Assembly: GCF_004348985.1 (NCBI RefSeq)
Contig: NZ_SMKW01000003.1
Location: 62,001-126,000, forward strand
Reading direction: 5' to 3'
DNA: 64,000 bases
Source of the DNA: Saccharopolyspora elongata
GTDB lineage: Bacteria; Actinomycetota; Actinomycetes; Mycobacteriales; Pseudonocardiaceae
Shown: one piece after another, positions 52,801 through 60,157 of the stretch
How positions within the stretch are numbered: the first letter of the stretch is position 1
How the letters are laid out: every line of letters begins with the position of its first letter
Notes under the pieces: model-generated
Seen by the model: only the letters and a program-made list of their open reading frames with translations
What the model was told of the DNA's origin: nothing
Databases searched by the model: none
Program-made: the position numbers and the translations under genes

Positions 52801-53652
52801 TCACGCGGCGCGGGTGCGGGCGGACTCCAGGGCCGCGATCCAGGTGGCGGCGAACCGGCGGCGCACCGATTGCGCGCGCTGCGCGGACCAGCCCAGCCGG
52901 GTCCAGCCGGTGTGGGCGAAGCTCAGCTTCCAGGTTTCACCGGCCGCTTCCCGCAACCGCACGGTGCACGCCGGATTATGCTGCGAGTCCGGGATTTCCA
53001 CGGTGAAGGTCAGCAGGCGGTCCTGCGTCAGCGCCCAGTCGCGGATCCGGAACCGGCGCGGGCCTTCCTCGTCGAGCACGAAGAACCAGCTCGGTTCGAA
53101 ACCGTCGCTGGCGATCGGCAGCCATTCGTACAACTCGGATTCGCGCAGCGGGTGGAAATCGCCGGCCGGCAGCTCCACCGAACCGTCGATGTCATCGCGC
53201 CAGCCGTAGCGGGTGTTCTTGCCGGTGCGCAGGTGCCGTTCCAGGCGGGACAGGAAATCCGTCCAGCCCTCCAGCATTTCGGCGGCCTCGGCGGGGGACC
53301 GGCGGTCGTCGTGGTCGCGGACGGTCACCGACACGCCGTCCGCGGTCGGCGCCAGCCGCCAGGTGATCAGCTCCTGGCGGGCGACGCCCAGGAAGCGCCA
53401 CTCGAAGTCCAGCTCCGGCGGCTCGATCCGCCGCGGCACCAGGACGAAGAAGTCCCCGTCGCCGAAGTCGACGCGGTTCTCCTCGCCGACGCGCAACGGT
53501 CCGGCGAGGTAGCCGAACCACTGCTCGACGTTCGCGGGTTCGGTGATCGCCGCCCACACCCGGGGCAGCGGCGCGGCGCAGTGCACCCGCACTTCGACGT
53601 GCCCGCTGGTGATCCCGCCCTGCGGCACGGCGGCTCGGTCGTCGGTTCCCAT
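52801..53652 (-). CDS. Double SRPBCC (AHSA1/START-like) domain protein
   Basis: 283 residues from ATG 53652 after GGGAGG. First domain about residues 15-145 (VRVHCAAPLPRVWAAITEPA, NVEQWFGYLAG; ITWRLAPTADGVSVTVRDHD), second about 165-283 (LYEWLPIASDGFEPSWFFVL; WKLSFAHTGWTRLG). SRPBCC folds bind hydrophobic ligands and include aromatase/cyclases and activators. The layout parallels the N-terminal half of the fusion at 48426-50567. First gene of the four-gene minus-strand operon; a weak motif copy lies 32 bases upstream. Confidence 0.82.
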   Translation of the reverse strand: MGTDDRAAVPQGGITSGHVEVRVHCAAPLPRVWAAITEPANVEQWFGYLAGPLRVGEENRVDFGDGDFFVLVPRRIEPPELDFEWRFLGVARQELITWRLAPTADGVSVTVRDHDDRRSPAEAAEMLEGWTDFLSRLERHLRTGKNTRYGWRDDIDGSVELPAGDFHPLRESELYEWLPIASDGFEPSWFFVLDEEGPRRFRIRDWALTQDRLLTFTVEIPDSQHNPACTVRLREAAGETWKLSFAHTGWTRLGWSAQRAQSVRRRFAATWIAALESARTRAA

Positions 53653-53684
53653 GCCCGGCCTCCCGGTCGTTCGGCGGGGACGCG

Positions 53685-53700
53685 ATCGCTCCAAGTTGCT
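53685..53700 (-). promoter_or_regulatory. Cluster motif, weak site
   Basis: AGCAACTTGGAGCGAT on the minus strand, 32 bases before the double-SRPBCC gene; the left 10 bases match well, the right half poorly. An AT-rich ATACTATAGT lies directly upstream. Confidence 0.3.
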
Positions 53701-53730
53701 GACGAATACTATAGTGATCCGGTCAAGGCG

Positions 53731-55479
53731 TCAGGGGCGCCGCAGGCGCAGCAGCAGCCGCCGCCACAGCGAGGTGTGCGGGCCCGCCGGCGGCTCGCAG
53801 CGGCTCCGGGTGTAGCGGAGATCCGGTTCGTCGACGAGGGTTTCGGCCCACGCGGCCGCGTCGCGCAGCGCGGGCGAACCGCTCAGTTCGGCGGCGGCCA
53901 GGCCCGCCGGGTGGGACGCCGTCTCCCGCAACGTGTCCCACTGGCGCTCGTTGAGCCTGAGGTGGCGCACCCCGTCCAATTCGGTCAGCACGGCCACATC
54001 GCCGATCTCGGCCCGGGCCAGGTCCAGTCCGTACAGCCGAGGGCAGTCGCGCAGCGGGCTCAGGTCGACCGGCCGGCCGGTGGTCAGCCGCAGCACTCGC
54101 AGCGTCGGGTGCGCGGCCAGCGGCGCGAGATCGATGCCGTCGAGCTCGGCGGTCAGCACCTCGACCGGGGTGCCGCGCAGCGCGGAGAGGTCGGCGGCCA
54201 GGCAGTCGATCAGCTCCACTTCGAGCAGCGACGGCGCCCCGCGCAGCGGTGCCAGGTCGACCCGGTCGGTGTTGGCGATGACGAGCCGCTGGACCGCCGG
54301 GGGAATGTCGCGCAGCCGGGCCGAATCGCCCTCCACCCGCAGTTCGCGGCCTTCGGCGGGCTCCGGCTGCTCCGCCATGAACAACCGCAGCTCGCCGCCG
54401 CGGTACTGGTAGGAGTAGTCCGCCAGCGCGTCGACGTGGCGCTGGAGCAGGCTGGTCACCGAGTCGGCGACGTAGACCGGACCGTCGTCCTGGCGCATGC
54501 CGACGCGGATCACCTGTCCCGGCCGGCCGTTGGGGCCGGGATCCATGTCCACCGCCAGGAAGGCGCCGCCAGTGTCGTGCGCGAACGGGAGCCAGCCGGG
54601 GCGGTCCACCGCCCGGCGCACCGCACCGGCCGGCCGGGAGTCGTAGCGGAGCTCCCGGAACAGCAGCCGCTCCCAGTCGCGCACCGCCCACCAGCGGTCC
54701 GCCGGGTCGCTCAGCGCGACGACCTTGTTCAGCCCGAGCCATTCGTGCCCGTGCAGCAGGCCGGCGCGCCGGTCGCCGTTGATCCGGCCGTACAGCGCCC
54801 GCAGATCTGCGGGCAGCGGCACCGGCAGCCGGTCTTCGAGGAACTCCCGCTCGTCTGCTTCCAGCGGTTGCGGTAGCCGCTCGGGGCGGTCGAGGATCTC
54901 GGCGCGCCGCGCGAGATAGCCGTCCAGCAGCTCCAACGCGTGTAGCGGGTCGCCGGCCTGCGTCGGGTCCGCCGGCCCCGGTTGGAAGTCGGCGGGCTCG
55001 GCGGGCAGTTCGCCGGGGCGCAGCAGGTAGGTGAAGCCCGTGCGGTCGGGCCGGGTCGGGCGCCGCAGCGATTCGCTGGTGAGCGCCTCGAACCTGCCGT
55101 TCGGGCGGACCACCAGCTCGATGCTCAGCCGGTCCCCGGCCCGCTCCAGCTCGTGCACCCGGCACAGCGCCTCGTGCAGGTCGAGCTCGCCGGTCTCGCC
55201 GGGCGGCTCCGGCTCGTACCAGAACCCGTGATGACCGGAACCGCTTCCGCCCGTGGCGAATCCGCGCAGCACCGCGCGCCGCCAGCCCTGGGGCGCGGCG
55301 GCGGCGATCTGTTCGGCGATCGCGCGCAGCGCCGCGAGCGTCTCGGCATCGTGCTCGGTCGGCAAGGACGGCTCCGGCTTCCGGTCGGGGGTGCGTGCGG
55401 GGGCAAGTCTTCTTACCGCACCGCCGCCACATCGGTCCCGGCTGCACCGCTGGACGCATCGCGCACCGGACCCAAACAC
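53731..55479 (-). CDS. SMI1/KNR4 (SUKH) family protein with leucine-rich repeats
   Basis: Up to 582 residues; the start is uncertain (GTG 55479 shown; no ribosome site; conserved-looking sequence begins near residue 40). Residues ~215-360 resemble a SUKH/SMI1-KNR4 domain: PVPLPADLRALYGRINGDRR, GLLHGHEWLGLNKVVAL and FAHDTGGAFLAVDMDPGPNG. The C-terminal ~190 residues are irregular leucine-rich repeats (PLRGAPSLLEVELIDC; PLAAHPTLRVLRLTTGRPVD; PLRDCPRLYGLDLARAEIGD). SUKH proteins often neutralise contact-dependent toxins, but no toxin gene is adjacent. It lies between the cluster and pafB and is divergent from pafB with a 32-base gap. Confidence 0.75.
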   Translation of the reverse strand: MFGSGARCVQRCSRDRCGGGAVRRLAPARTPDRKPEPSLPTEHDAETLAALRAIAEQIAAAAPQGWRRAVLRGFATGGSGSGHHGFWYEPEPPGETGELDLHEALCRVHELERAGDRLSIELVVRPNGRFEALTSESLRRPTRPDRTGFTYLLRPGELPAEPADFQPGPADPTQAGDPLHALELLDGYLARRAEILDRPERLPQPLEADEREFLEDRLPVPLPADLRALYGRINGDRRAGLLHGHEWLGLNKVVALSDPADRWWAVRDWERLLFRELRYDSRPAGAVRRAVDRPGWLPFAHDTGGAFLAVDMDPGPNGRPGQVIRVGMRQDDGPVYVADSVTSLLQRHVDALADYSYQYRGGELRLFMAEQPEPAEGRELRVEGDSARLRDIPPAVQRLVIANTDRVDLAPLRGAPSLLEVELIDCLAADLSALRGTPVEVLTAELDGIDLAPLAAHPTLRVLRLTTGRPVDLSPLRDCPRLYGLDLARAEIGDVAVLTELDGVRHLRLNERQWDTLRETASHPAGLAAAELSGSPALRDAAAWAETLVDEPDLRYTRSRCEPPAGPHTSLWRRLLLRLRRP

Positions 55480-55499
55480 ATGATCGAATACAGCGGGGC

Positions 55500-55505
55500 T
55501 AGGCT
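55500..55505 (+). promoter_or_regulatory. -10 box of a leaderless pafB promoter
   Basis: TAGGCT ends six bases before the pafB GTG and there is no ribosome site, the same geometry as pafA. This promoter lies at the right edge of the inserted cluster, so pafBC can be transcribed independently of it. Confidence 0.5.
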
Positions 55506-55511
55506 TTCGAA

Positions 55512-56495
55512 GTGGCCACTGTGCGTGCTGAACGCTTGGTGAACCTGGTGCTGTGCCTGCTGTCGACGCGCCAGTACCTCACCGCTGAGCGGATCCGGGC
55601 GATCGTGCCGGGTTATGCCGGCGCGCCCACCGACGAGGCCTTCTTCCGGACCTTCGAACGCGACAAGGCCGAGCTGCGCGACCTGGGCATCCCGCTGGAG
55701 ACCGGGCGCAACTCCGCCTTCGACGCCGCCGACGGCTACCGGATCGCCCGCCGCGACTACGAGCTCGGCGACATCGACCTGGAGCCCGACGAGGCCGCCG
55801 CGGTCGCCCTCGCGGTGCGGCTGTGGGACTCCCCGGAGTTCACCTCGGCGGCCCGGGGCGCGCTGCTGAAGCTGCGCGCCGCCGGGGTCGACGTCGACGA
55901 GCGCTCCTCGGCGGCGGTCGAGCCGAAGGTGCGCACCAGCGAGCCGGCGTTCGCGCCGCTGCTGGCCGCGGTGCAGGCGGGCCGGGTGGTGGAGTTCGAC
56001 TACCGGCGCCCGAGCAGCCCCGACGTGCACCGCCGCACCGTCGAGCCGTGGGGCGTGGTGTCCTGGCGCGGCCGCTGGTACCTGGTCGGGCACGACCGCG
56101 ACCGGCAGGCGCCGCGTTGCTTCCGGCTGTCCCGGATCCAGGGGCAGGCCAAGGCGGTGGGGCCCACCGGGCAGGTGCAGCGCCCGCCGGACACCGACCT
56201 GCTGCGGTTCGTCGCCGGCGAGCACCGCGAGCCGCCACCGGCCACGCTGGCCCGGGTATGGGCCGCGGCCGGCCGTGCGCAGGGGCTGCGGCGCCGGGCG
56301 ACCGTCGTGGACCGGATGGAGCTCGGCGGCGACGAGGGCGACGTGCTGGAGATCGACCTGAACTACCCGGAGTCGGCGGCGAGCTGGCTCGCCGGGTACG
56401 GGCCGGACGTCGTGGTGCTGGAGCCGGACACGCTGCGCAAGACGGTGCACGAGATCCACCTGGACGTCGTCGACCAGGTGGGGGAGGGCCGATGA
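55512..56495 (+). CDS. pafB: WYL-domain transcriptional regulator PafB
   Basis: 327 residues. N-terminal winged HTH (ERLVNLVLCLLSTRQYLTAE ... FFRTFERDKAELRDLG), then a WYL domain (VVEFDYRRPSSPDVHRRTVE; WYLVGHDRDR) and C-terminal WCX extension (ASWLAGYGPDVVVLEPDTL). In mycobacteria PafB and PafC form a complex activating DNA-damage genes independently of LexA. The gene overlaps pafC by four bases. In related genomes it directly follows pafA; here about 43.6 kb intervene. Confidence 0.95.
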   Translation: MATVRAERLVNLVLCLLSTRQYLTAERIRAIVPGYAGAPTDEAFFRTFERDKAELRDLGIPLETGRNSAFDAADGYRIARRDYELGDIDLEPDEAAAVALAVRLWDSPEFTSAARGALLKLRAAGVDVDERSSAAVEPKVRTSEPAFAPLLAAVQAGRVVEFDYRRPSSPDVHRRTVEPWGVVSWRGRWYLVGHDRDRQAPRCFRLSRIQGQAKAVGPTGQVQRPPDTDLLRFVAGEHREPPPATLARVWAAAGRAQGLRRRATVVDRMELGGDEGDVLEIDLNYPESAASWLAGYGPDVVVLEPDTLRKTVHEIHLDVVDQVGEGR

Positions 56496-57463
56496 CGAGC
56501 GCGACCCAACGGCTGCCCAGGCTGCTGGCGCTGGTGCCGTACCTGCTGAGCCGGCCGGGCATCCCGATCGCCGACGCCGCCGCCGACTTCGGCGTCACCG
56601 AGCAGCAGCTGCGCAAGGACCTGGAGCTGCTCTGGATGTGCGGGCTGCCCGGCTACGGGCCCGGCGACCTGATCGACCTGTCCTTCGAGAGCGACTCGAT
56701 CACCGTCACCTACGACGCGGGCATGCGGCGGCCGCTGCGGCTCACCGCGTCCGAGGCGACGGCGCTGCTGGTGGCGCTGCGGGCGCTGGCCGACACCCCG
56801 GGCATCGCGGACACCGACGCGGTGCAGCGCGCCCTGGCGAAGGTGGAGAACGCGGTCGGGCAGGCTCGCCCGGCCGGCGTCGTGGTCGGGCTGGAGGGCC
56901 GGGAAGGCGCGGTGCGCCCGGGCGTGCGGTCGGCGGTGCAGGACGCGACGACGCGTCGCCGCGCGCTGCGGATGCGCTACTACACGGCCTCCCGCGACGA
57001 GATCAGCGAGCGGACCGTCGACCCGATGCGACTGCTGCTCATCGACGGGCGCAGCTACCTGGAGGCCTGGTGCCGCAGCGCGGCCGGGGTGCGGATGTTC
57101 CGGCTGGACCGCATCGACGACGTCGAGGTGCTGGCCGAGGCCGCGCAGCCGCCGTCGGAGGCCGAGCCGACCGACGTCTCGGAGGGGCTGTTCCGGCCGG
57201 CGCCGGACCAGCTCGTCGCCGAGGTGGAGCTGGAGCCCGACGCGCGCTGGGTGGCCGAGTACTACCCGGTCGACGAGCTCGTCGAGCTGCCGCAGGGCCG
57301 GGCCAGGGTGCGGATGCGCTACTCGGACCGGTCGTGGATGACCCGGCTGCTGCTGGGCCTGGGCGGCCAGGCGCGGGTGCTCAGCCCCGACGAGCTGGCG
57401 TGTGACGTGCGTCAACGTGCGGAAGACGCGTTGACGCGGGCGCGTCACCTTCCGTCCACCTGA
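56492..57463 (+). CDS. pafC: WYL-domain transcriptional regulator PafC
   Basis: 323 residues; paralogue and partner of PafB, start ATG overlapping the pafB stop. HTH segment RPGIPIADAAADFGVTEQQL followed by RKDLELLWMCGLPGYGPGD, then the WYL domain (ALRMRYYTASRDEISERTVD; GRSYLEAWCRSAAGVRMFRL) and WCX region (ARWVAEYYPVDELVELPQGR). Together with PafB it should respond to DNA damage, perhaps through a nucleic-acid ligand bound by the WYL domains. Confidence 0.95.
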   Translation: MTSATQRLPRLLALVPYLLSRPGIPIADAAADFGVTEQQLRKDLELLWMCGLPGYGPGDLIDLSFESDSITVTYDAGMRRPLRLTASEATALLVALRALADTPGIADTDAVQRALAKVENAVGQARPAGVVVGLEGREGAVRPGVRSAVQDATTRRRALRMRYYTASRDEISERTVDPMRLLLIDGRSYLEAWCRSAAGVRMFRLDRIDDVEVLAEAAQPPSEAEPTDVSEGLFRPAPDQLVAEVELEPDARWVAEYYPVDELVELPQGRARVRMRYSDRSWMTRLLLGLGGQARVLSPDELACDVRQRAEDALTRARHLPST

Positions 57464-57482
57464 GCGGGATACCGTTACCGAC

Positions 57483-57683
57483 GTGCCGTACGTGTGGAGT
57501 CTCGTCCTGCTGGTCGTGGGCCTGGTCCTGCTCGCGCTGCTGCTGGTCCGGTTGTTCCGGGAGCTGCGCAGGTTCAAAGCCGTGCAGCGGCAGGTGTTCC
57601 ACGACATCGACGACCGCAGCGGCCTGGTGAAGGCTCGCGTGGCCGGTTTGAAGGTGGCGTTCGCCCAACGTCGCAACCGGTGA
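57483..57683 (+). CDS. Small single-pass membrane protein
   Basis: 66 residues from GTG 57483. One N-terminal hydrophobic helix (WSLVLLVVGLVLLALLLV) followed by a basic amphipathic tail (RELRRFKAVQRQVFHDIDDR). A TACCGT box ends seven bases before the start, suggesting a leaderless message. Small proteins of this shape are commonly found between pafC and tatA in actinobacteria; the function is unknown. It is followed 78 bases later by tatA. Confidence 0.65.
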   Translation: MPYVWSLVLLVVGLVLLALLLVRLFRELRRFKAVQRQVFHDIDDRSGLVKARVAGLKVAFAQRRNR

Positions 57684-57761
57684 CGCGCAACGGCCCTATT
57701 TGTCGACTCCCGTCTTGCGTACCATTGCGCCTGCAGGGACATCACGAAAGGTTGGACACGA

Positions 57762-58034
57762 ATGGGTTTGCCAGGTGGCTGGGAACTGATCCTCATCGTC
57801 TTGGTCTTGGTGCTGCTCTTCGGTGCCACCAAGCTGCCGCAGATGGCCCGTTCGCTCGGCCAGTCGGCCCGCGTCTTCAAGGCCGAGGCGCGCGGCATGA
57901 AGGCCGACGAGGAAGCGGCCAAGAAGGAGAAGTCCGAGCGGGAGCCGAAGCCGGAGCTGACCGCCGGTGAGTCCAGCGCGCCCCCGGTCACGTCCGCGGT
58001 CGACGAGAAGCAGCGCAACGACTCCAAGAACTGA
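57762..58034 (+). CDS. tatA: Twin-arginine translocase subunit TatA
   Basis: 90 residues. N-terminal membrane helix ([20 protein letters not shown]) with the conserved FGxxKLP hinge, amphipathic helix ([20 protein letters not shown]) and a charged disordered tail. It oligomerises to form the pore for folded proteins. GAAAGG precedes the ATG. tatC follows 20 bases after its stop. This is the standard actinobacterial pafBC-tatAC neighbourhood. Confidence 0.96.
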   Translation: MGLPGGWELILIVLVLVLLFGATKLPQMARSLGQSARVFKAEARGMKADEEAAKKEKSEREPKPELTAGESSAPPVTSAVDEKQRNDSKN

Positions 58035-58054
58035 CTGAGGACGGGAACAACAAG

Positions 58055-59011
58055 GTGGGTGCCAGTGCACTGGGGCGCCTGAACCCGTTCCGCAAAGGTC
58101 GCCGTCGGTGGGGCCGCAGGCACAACCCCGACGGCACCATGACGCTCGTCGATCACCTCTACGAGCTGCGGTACCGGTTGGGCGTGGCCGTGGTGGCGGT
58201 GACGGTCGGCGCGATCTTCGGGATCTGGTGGTTCTCCAACTCGATTTACGGGCTGCCCACGCTCAGCGATGTCCTGCTGGAGCCGTACTGCCAGCTGCCC
58301 GTCACCCAACGGCTGAGCCCGAACGGGACGTGTCAGCTGCTGCAGACCGAGCCGTTCGAGATCTTCATGCTGACACTGAAGGTCGGCGTGTCGGTGGGTG
58401 CGGTGCTGTTCAGCCCGGTGTGGCTCTACCAGCTGTGGGCGTTCATCACGCCCGGGCTGTATTCCAAGGAGCGCAGGTTCGCCCGGCTGTTCGTGGCCTG
58501 CGCGACCGTGCTGTTCGTCGCGGGCGCGGTGCTCGCCTACTACATCCTGCCGACCGCGCTGGGGTTCATGTCCGGGTTCGGCGGGGACGCGTTCTTCACG
58601 GCGCTCACCGGTGGCAAGTACATCAGCTTCATGCTGCTCCTGCTGGTGATCTTCGGCGTGAGCTTCGAGCTGCCGCTGATCCTGGTGATGCTCAACCTGG
58701 CCGGGATCGTCAGCTACGCCAAGCTGAAGAGCTGGTGGCGGGGCCTGGTCTTCGCGCTGTTCGTGTTCGCCGCGATCGCCACGCCGGGACAGGACCCGTT
58801 CTCGATGCTGGCGCTGTCGGCCGCGCTGTGCGTGCTGTTCACCGTCGCGATGGTGATCTGCAAGTTCAACGACAAGCGCCGGGCCAAGAAGCTCGAGGGG
58901 CAGGGCCTGGCGGGGCTCAGCCCGGACGAGGCGTCGAAGGTCGACTTCCGGGCCTCCGAGCTGGACACCACGCCGTCCGCAACCCCGAAGCAGCACGACG
59001 ACGCAACCTGA
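58055..59011 (+). CDS. tatC: Twin-arginine translocase subunit TatC
   Basis: 318 residues from GTG 58055. [20 protein letters not shown] is the conserved N-terminal signal-binding region (HLxELRxR); six membrane segments follow, with the [20 protein letters not shown] and [18 protein letters not shown] family signatures (F-TPGL-P-type loop) and the periplasmic Cys pair around YCQLP/TCQLL. It acts as receptor for twin-arginine signal peptides. The C-terminal ~40 residues are a charged cytoplasmic tail. A long hairpin follows directly. Confidence 0.97.
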   Translation: MGASALGRLNPFRKGRRRWGRRHNPDGTMTLVDHLYELRYRLGVAVVAVTVGAIFGIWWFSNSIYGLPTLSDVLLEPYCQLPVTQRLSPNGTCQLLQTEPFEIFMLTLKVGVSVGAVLFSPVWLYQLWAFITPGLYSKERRFARLFVACATVLFVAGAVLAYYILPTALGFMSGFGGDAFFTALTGGKYISFMLLLLVIFGVSFELPLILVMLNLAGIVSYAKLKSWWRGLVFALFVFAAIATPGQDPFSMLALSAALCVLFTVAMVICKFNDKRRAKKLEGQGLAGLSPDEASKVDFRASELDTTPSATPKQHDDAT

Positions 59012-59014
59012 GAT

Positions 59015-59062
59015 CCGCAATTTCCATTGAAATCGAACCTCTGATTTCAATGGAAATTGCGG
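59015..59062. terminator. 48-base hairpin after tatC
   Basis: CCGCAATTTCCATTGAAATC (59015-59034) pairs perfectly over 20 bases with 59043-59062 around an 8-base loop, four bases after the tatC stop. The stem is markedly AT-rich compared with its surroundings and with the other terminators. Confidence 0.8.
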
Positions 59063-59129
59063 CACAGCTCAGCAACGGGGACCTGGGGCACTGGCCAAGG
59101 CAGGGGCGTGTGGGTAAGGATCTTGCCTC

Positions 59130-60011
59130 GTGCGCTGCGTCCTGGTGATCAACCCTGCTGCCGGTGGTGGACTCTCCGCGAAGGTGGTCGGCGAACTCGT
59201 CGGCCACCTTCGCGGCGTCTGCGACGTGAAGACAGTGCTCGCCGCCGATGCCCGCGGCACCGCCGACGCCGCGAAGCGGGCGGTGGCCGACGGCGCCGAT
59301 GTGCTCGCGGTGGTGGGTGGCGATGGCGTCGCGCACCTGGCGGTGCAGGCGTGCGCGGAGTCGGCGACGGCGTTGGCCCTGATCCCGGCCGGGACCGGCA
59401 ACGACCTGGCCCGGGGGCTCGGCGTGCCGCGCGACCCGGTCGCGGCGGCGCGGGCGGTGGCGGAGGCGTTGCGCACGGGCGAGCGGCGCCGCATCGATCT
59501 CGGCAAGGTCGCGGGCGGCGGCTGGTTCGCGACGGTGCTGTGCGCCGGATTCGACTCGCGGGTCAACGCGCGGGCGAACCGGATGCGCTGGCCGCGCGGA
59601 CAGCGCCGGTACGACCTGGCGGTGGTGCGCGAGTTGCTGGGCCTCCGGCCGATGCCGCTGCGGGTGGAGACCGACGCGGGCACGACGGAGCTGATCGCGA
59701 CGCTCGTCGCGGTCGGCAACACCGCCTGCTACGGCGGCGGCATCCCGGTCTGCCCGGACGCCGACGCGCGCGACGGGCTCCTCGACCTGACGGTGGTCGG
59801 CGAGGTCGCCCGGCGCGACCTGGTGCGGATCCTGCCGTCGCTGCGGACCGGGCGGCACGTCGAGCACCCGGCGGTGCTCACGCTGCGGGCGCAGCGCGTG
59901 CGGCTGGGCGGCGAGAACGGCTGGATGGCCTACGCGGACGGAGAACCGCAGGCCCGCCTACCGCTGAGCATGCGCTGCGTCCCCGGCGCGCTCACCGTGG
60001 TGGGTTCGTGA
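59130..60011 (+). CDS. Diacylglycerol/lipid kinase family protein
   Basis: 293 residues from GTG 59130. DAGK catalytic fold: VLVINPAAGGGLSAKVV (nucleotide loop), GGDG motif in LAVVGGDGVAHL, and LIPAGTGNDLARGLGVP, followed by the beta-sandwich C-terminal domain (NTACYGGGIPVCPDADARDG). Phosphorylates a lipid such as diacylglycerol or a related glycerolipid with ATP. A TAAGGA hexamer nine bases upstream and the lack of a ribosome site suggest a leaderless transcript. It often lies between tatC and helY in actinobacteria. Confidence 0.92.
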   Translation: MRCVLVINPAAGGGLSAKVVGELVGHLRGVCDVKTVLAADARGTADAAKRAVADGADVLAVVGGDGVAHLAVQACAESATALALIPAGTGNDLARGLGVPRDPVAAARAVAEALRTGERRRIDLGKVAGGGWFATVLCAGFDSRVNARANRMRWPRGQRRYDLAVVRELLGLRPMPLRVETDAGTTELIATLVAVGNTACYGGGIPVCPDADARDGLLDLTVVGEVARRDLVRILPSLRTGRHVEHPAVLTLRAQRVRLGGENGWMAYADGEPQARLPLSMRCVPGALTVVGS

Positions 60012-60027
60012 CCTGGTCATTCATGAT

Positions 60028-60103
60028 GTCGGGGATCCCACAGCGAGAAGGCCTCTGTAGCTCCCGCAGGGGGGGCCGCTACCCACACCGCCACGCAAAA
60101 TGA
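60028..60103. repeat. Diverged partial copy of the dispersed repeat
   Basis: GTCGGGGATCCCACAG, CGAGAAGGCCTC and ACCGCCACGCAAAATGA align with the right half of copies 1 and 2 (GTCGGGGATCCCGCAG, CGAGACGGCGTC, ACCACCTACGCAAAACGA on the minus strand of copy 1). Clearly less similar than copies 1 and 2 are to each other. Confidence 0.55.
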
Positions 60104-60157
60104 GCTTGGAATCAGCCAACCGCGACGGCGGTCGGGGTGATGTGAAAACCTTGGGGT

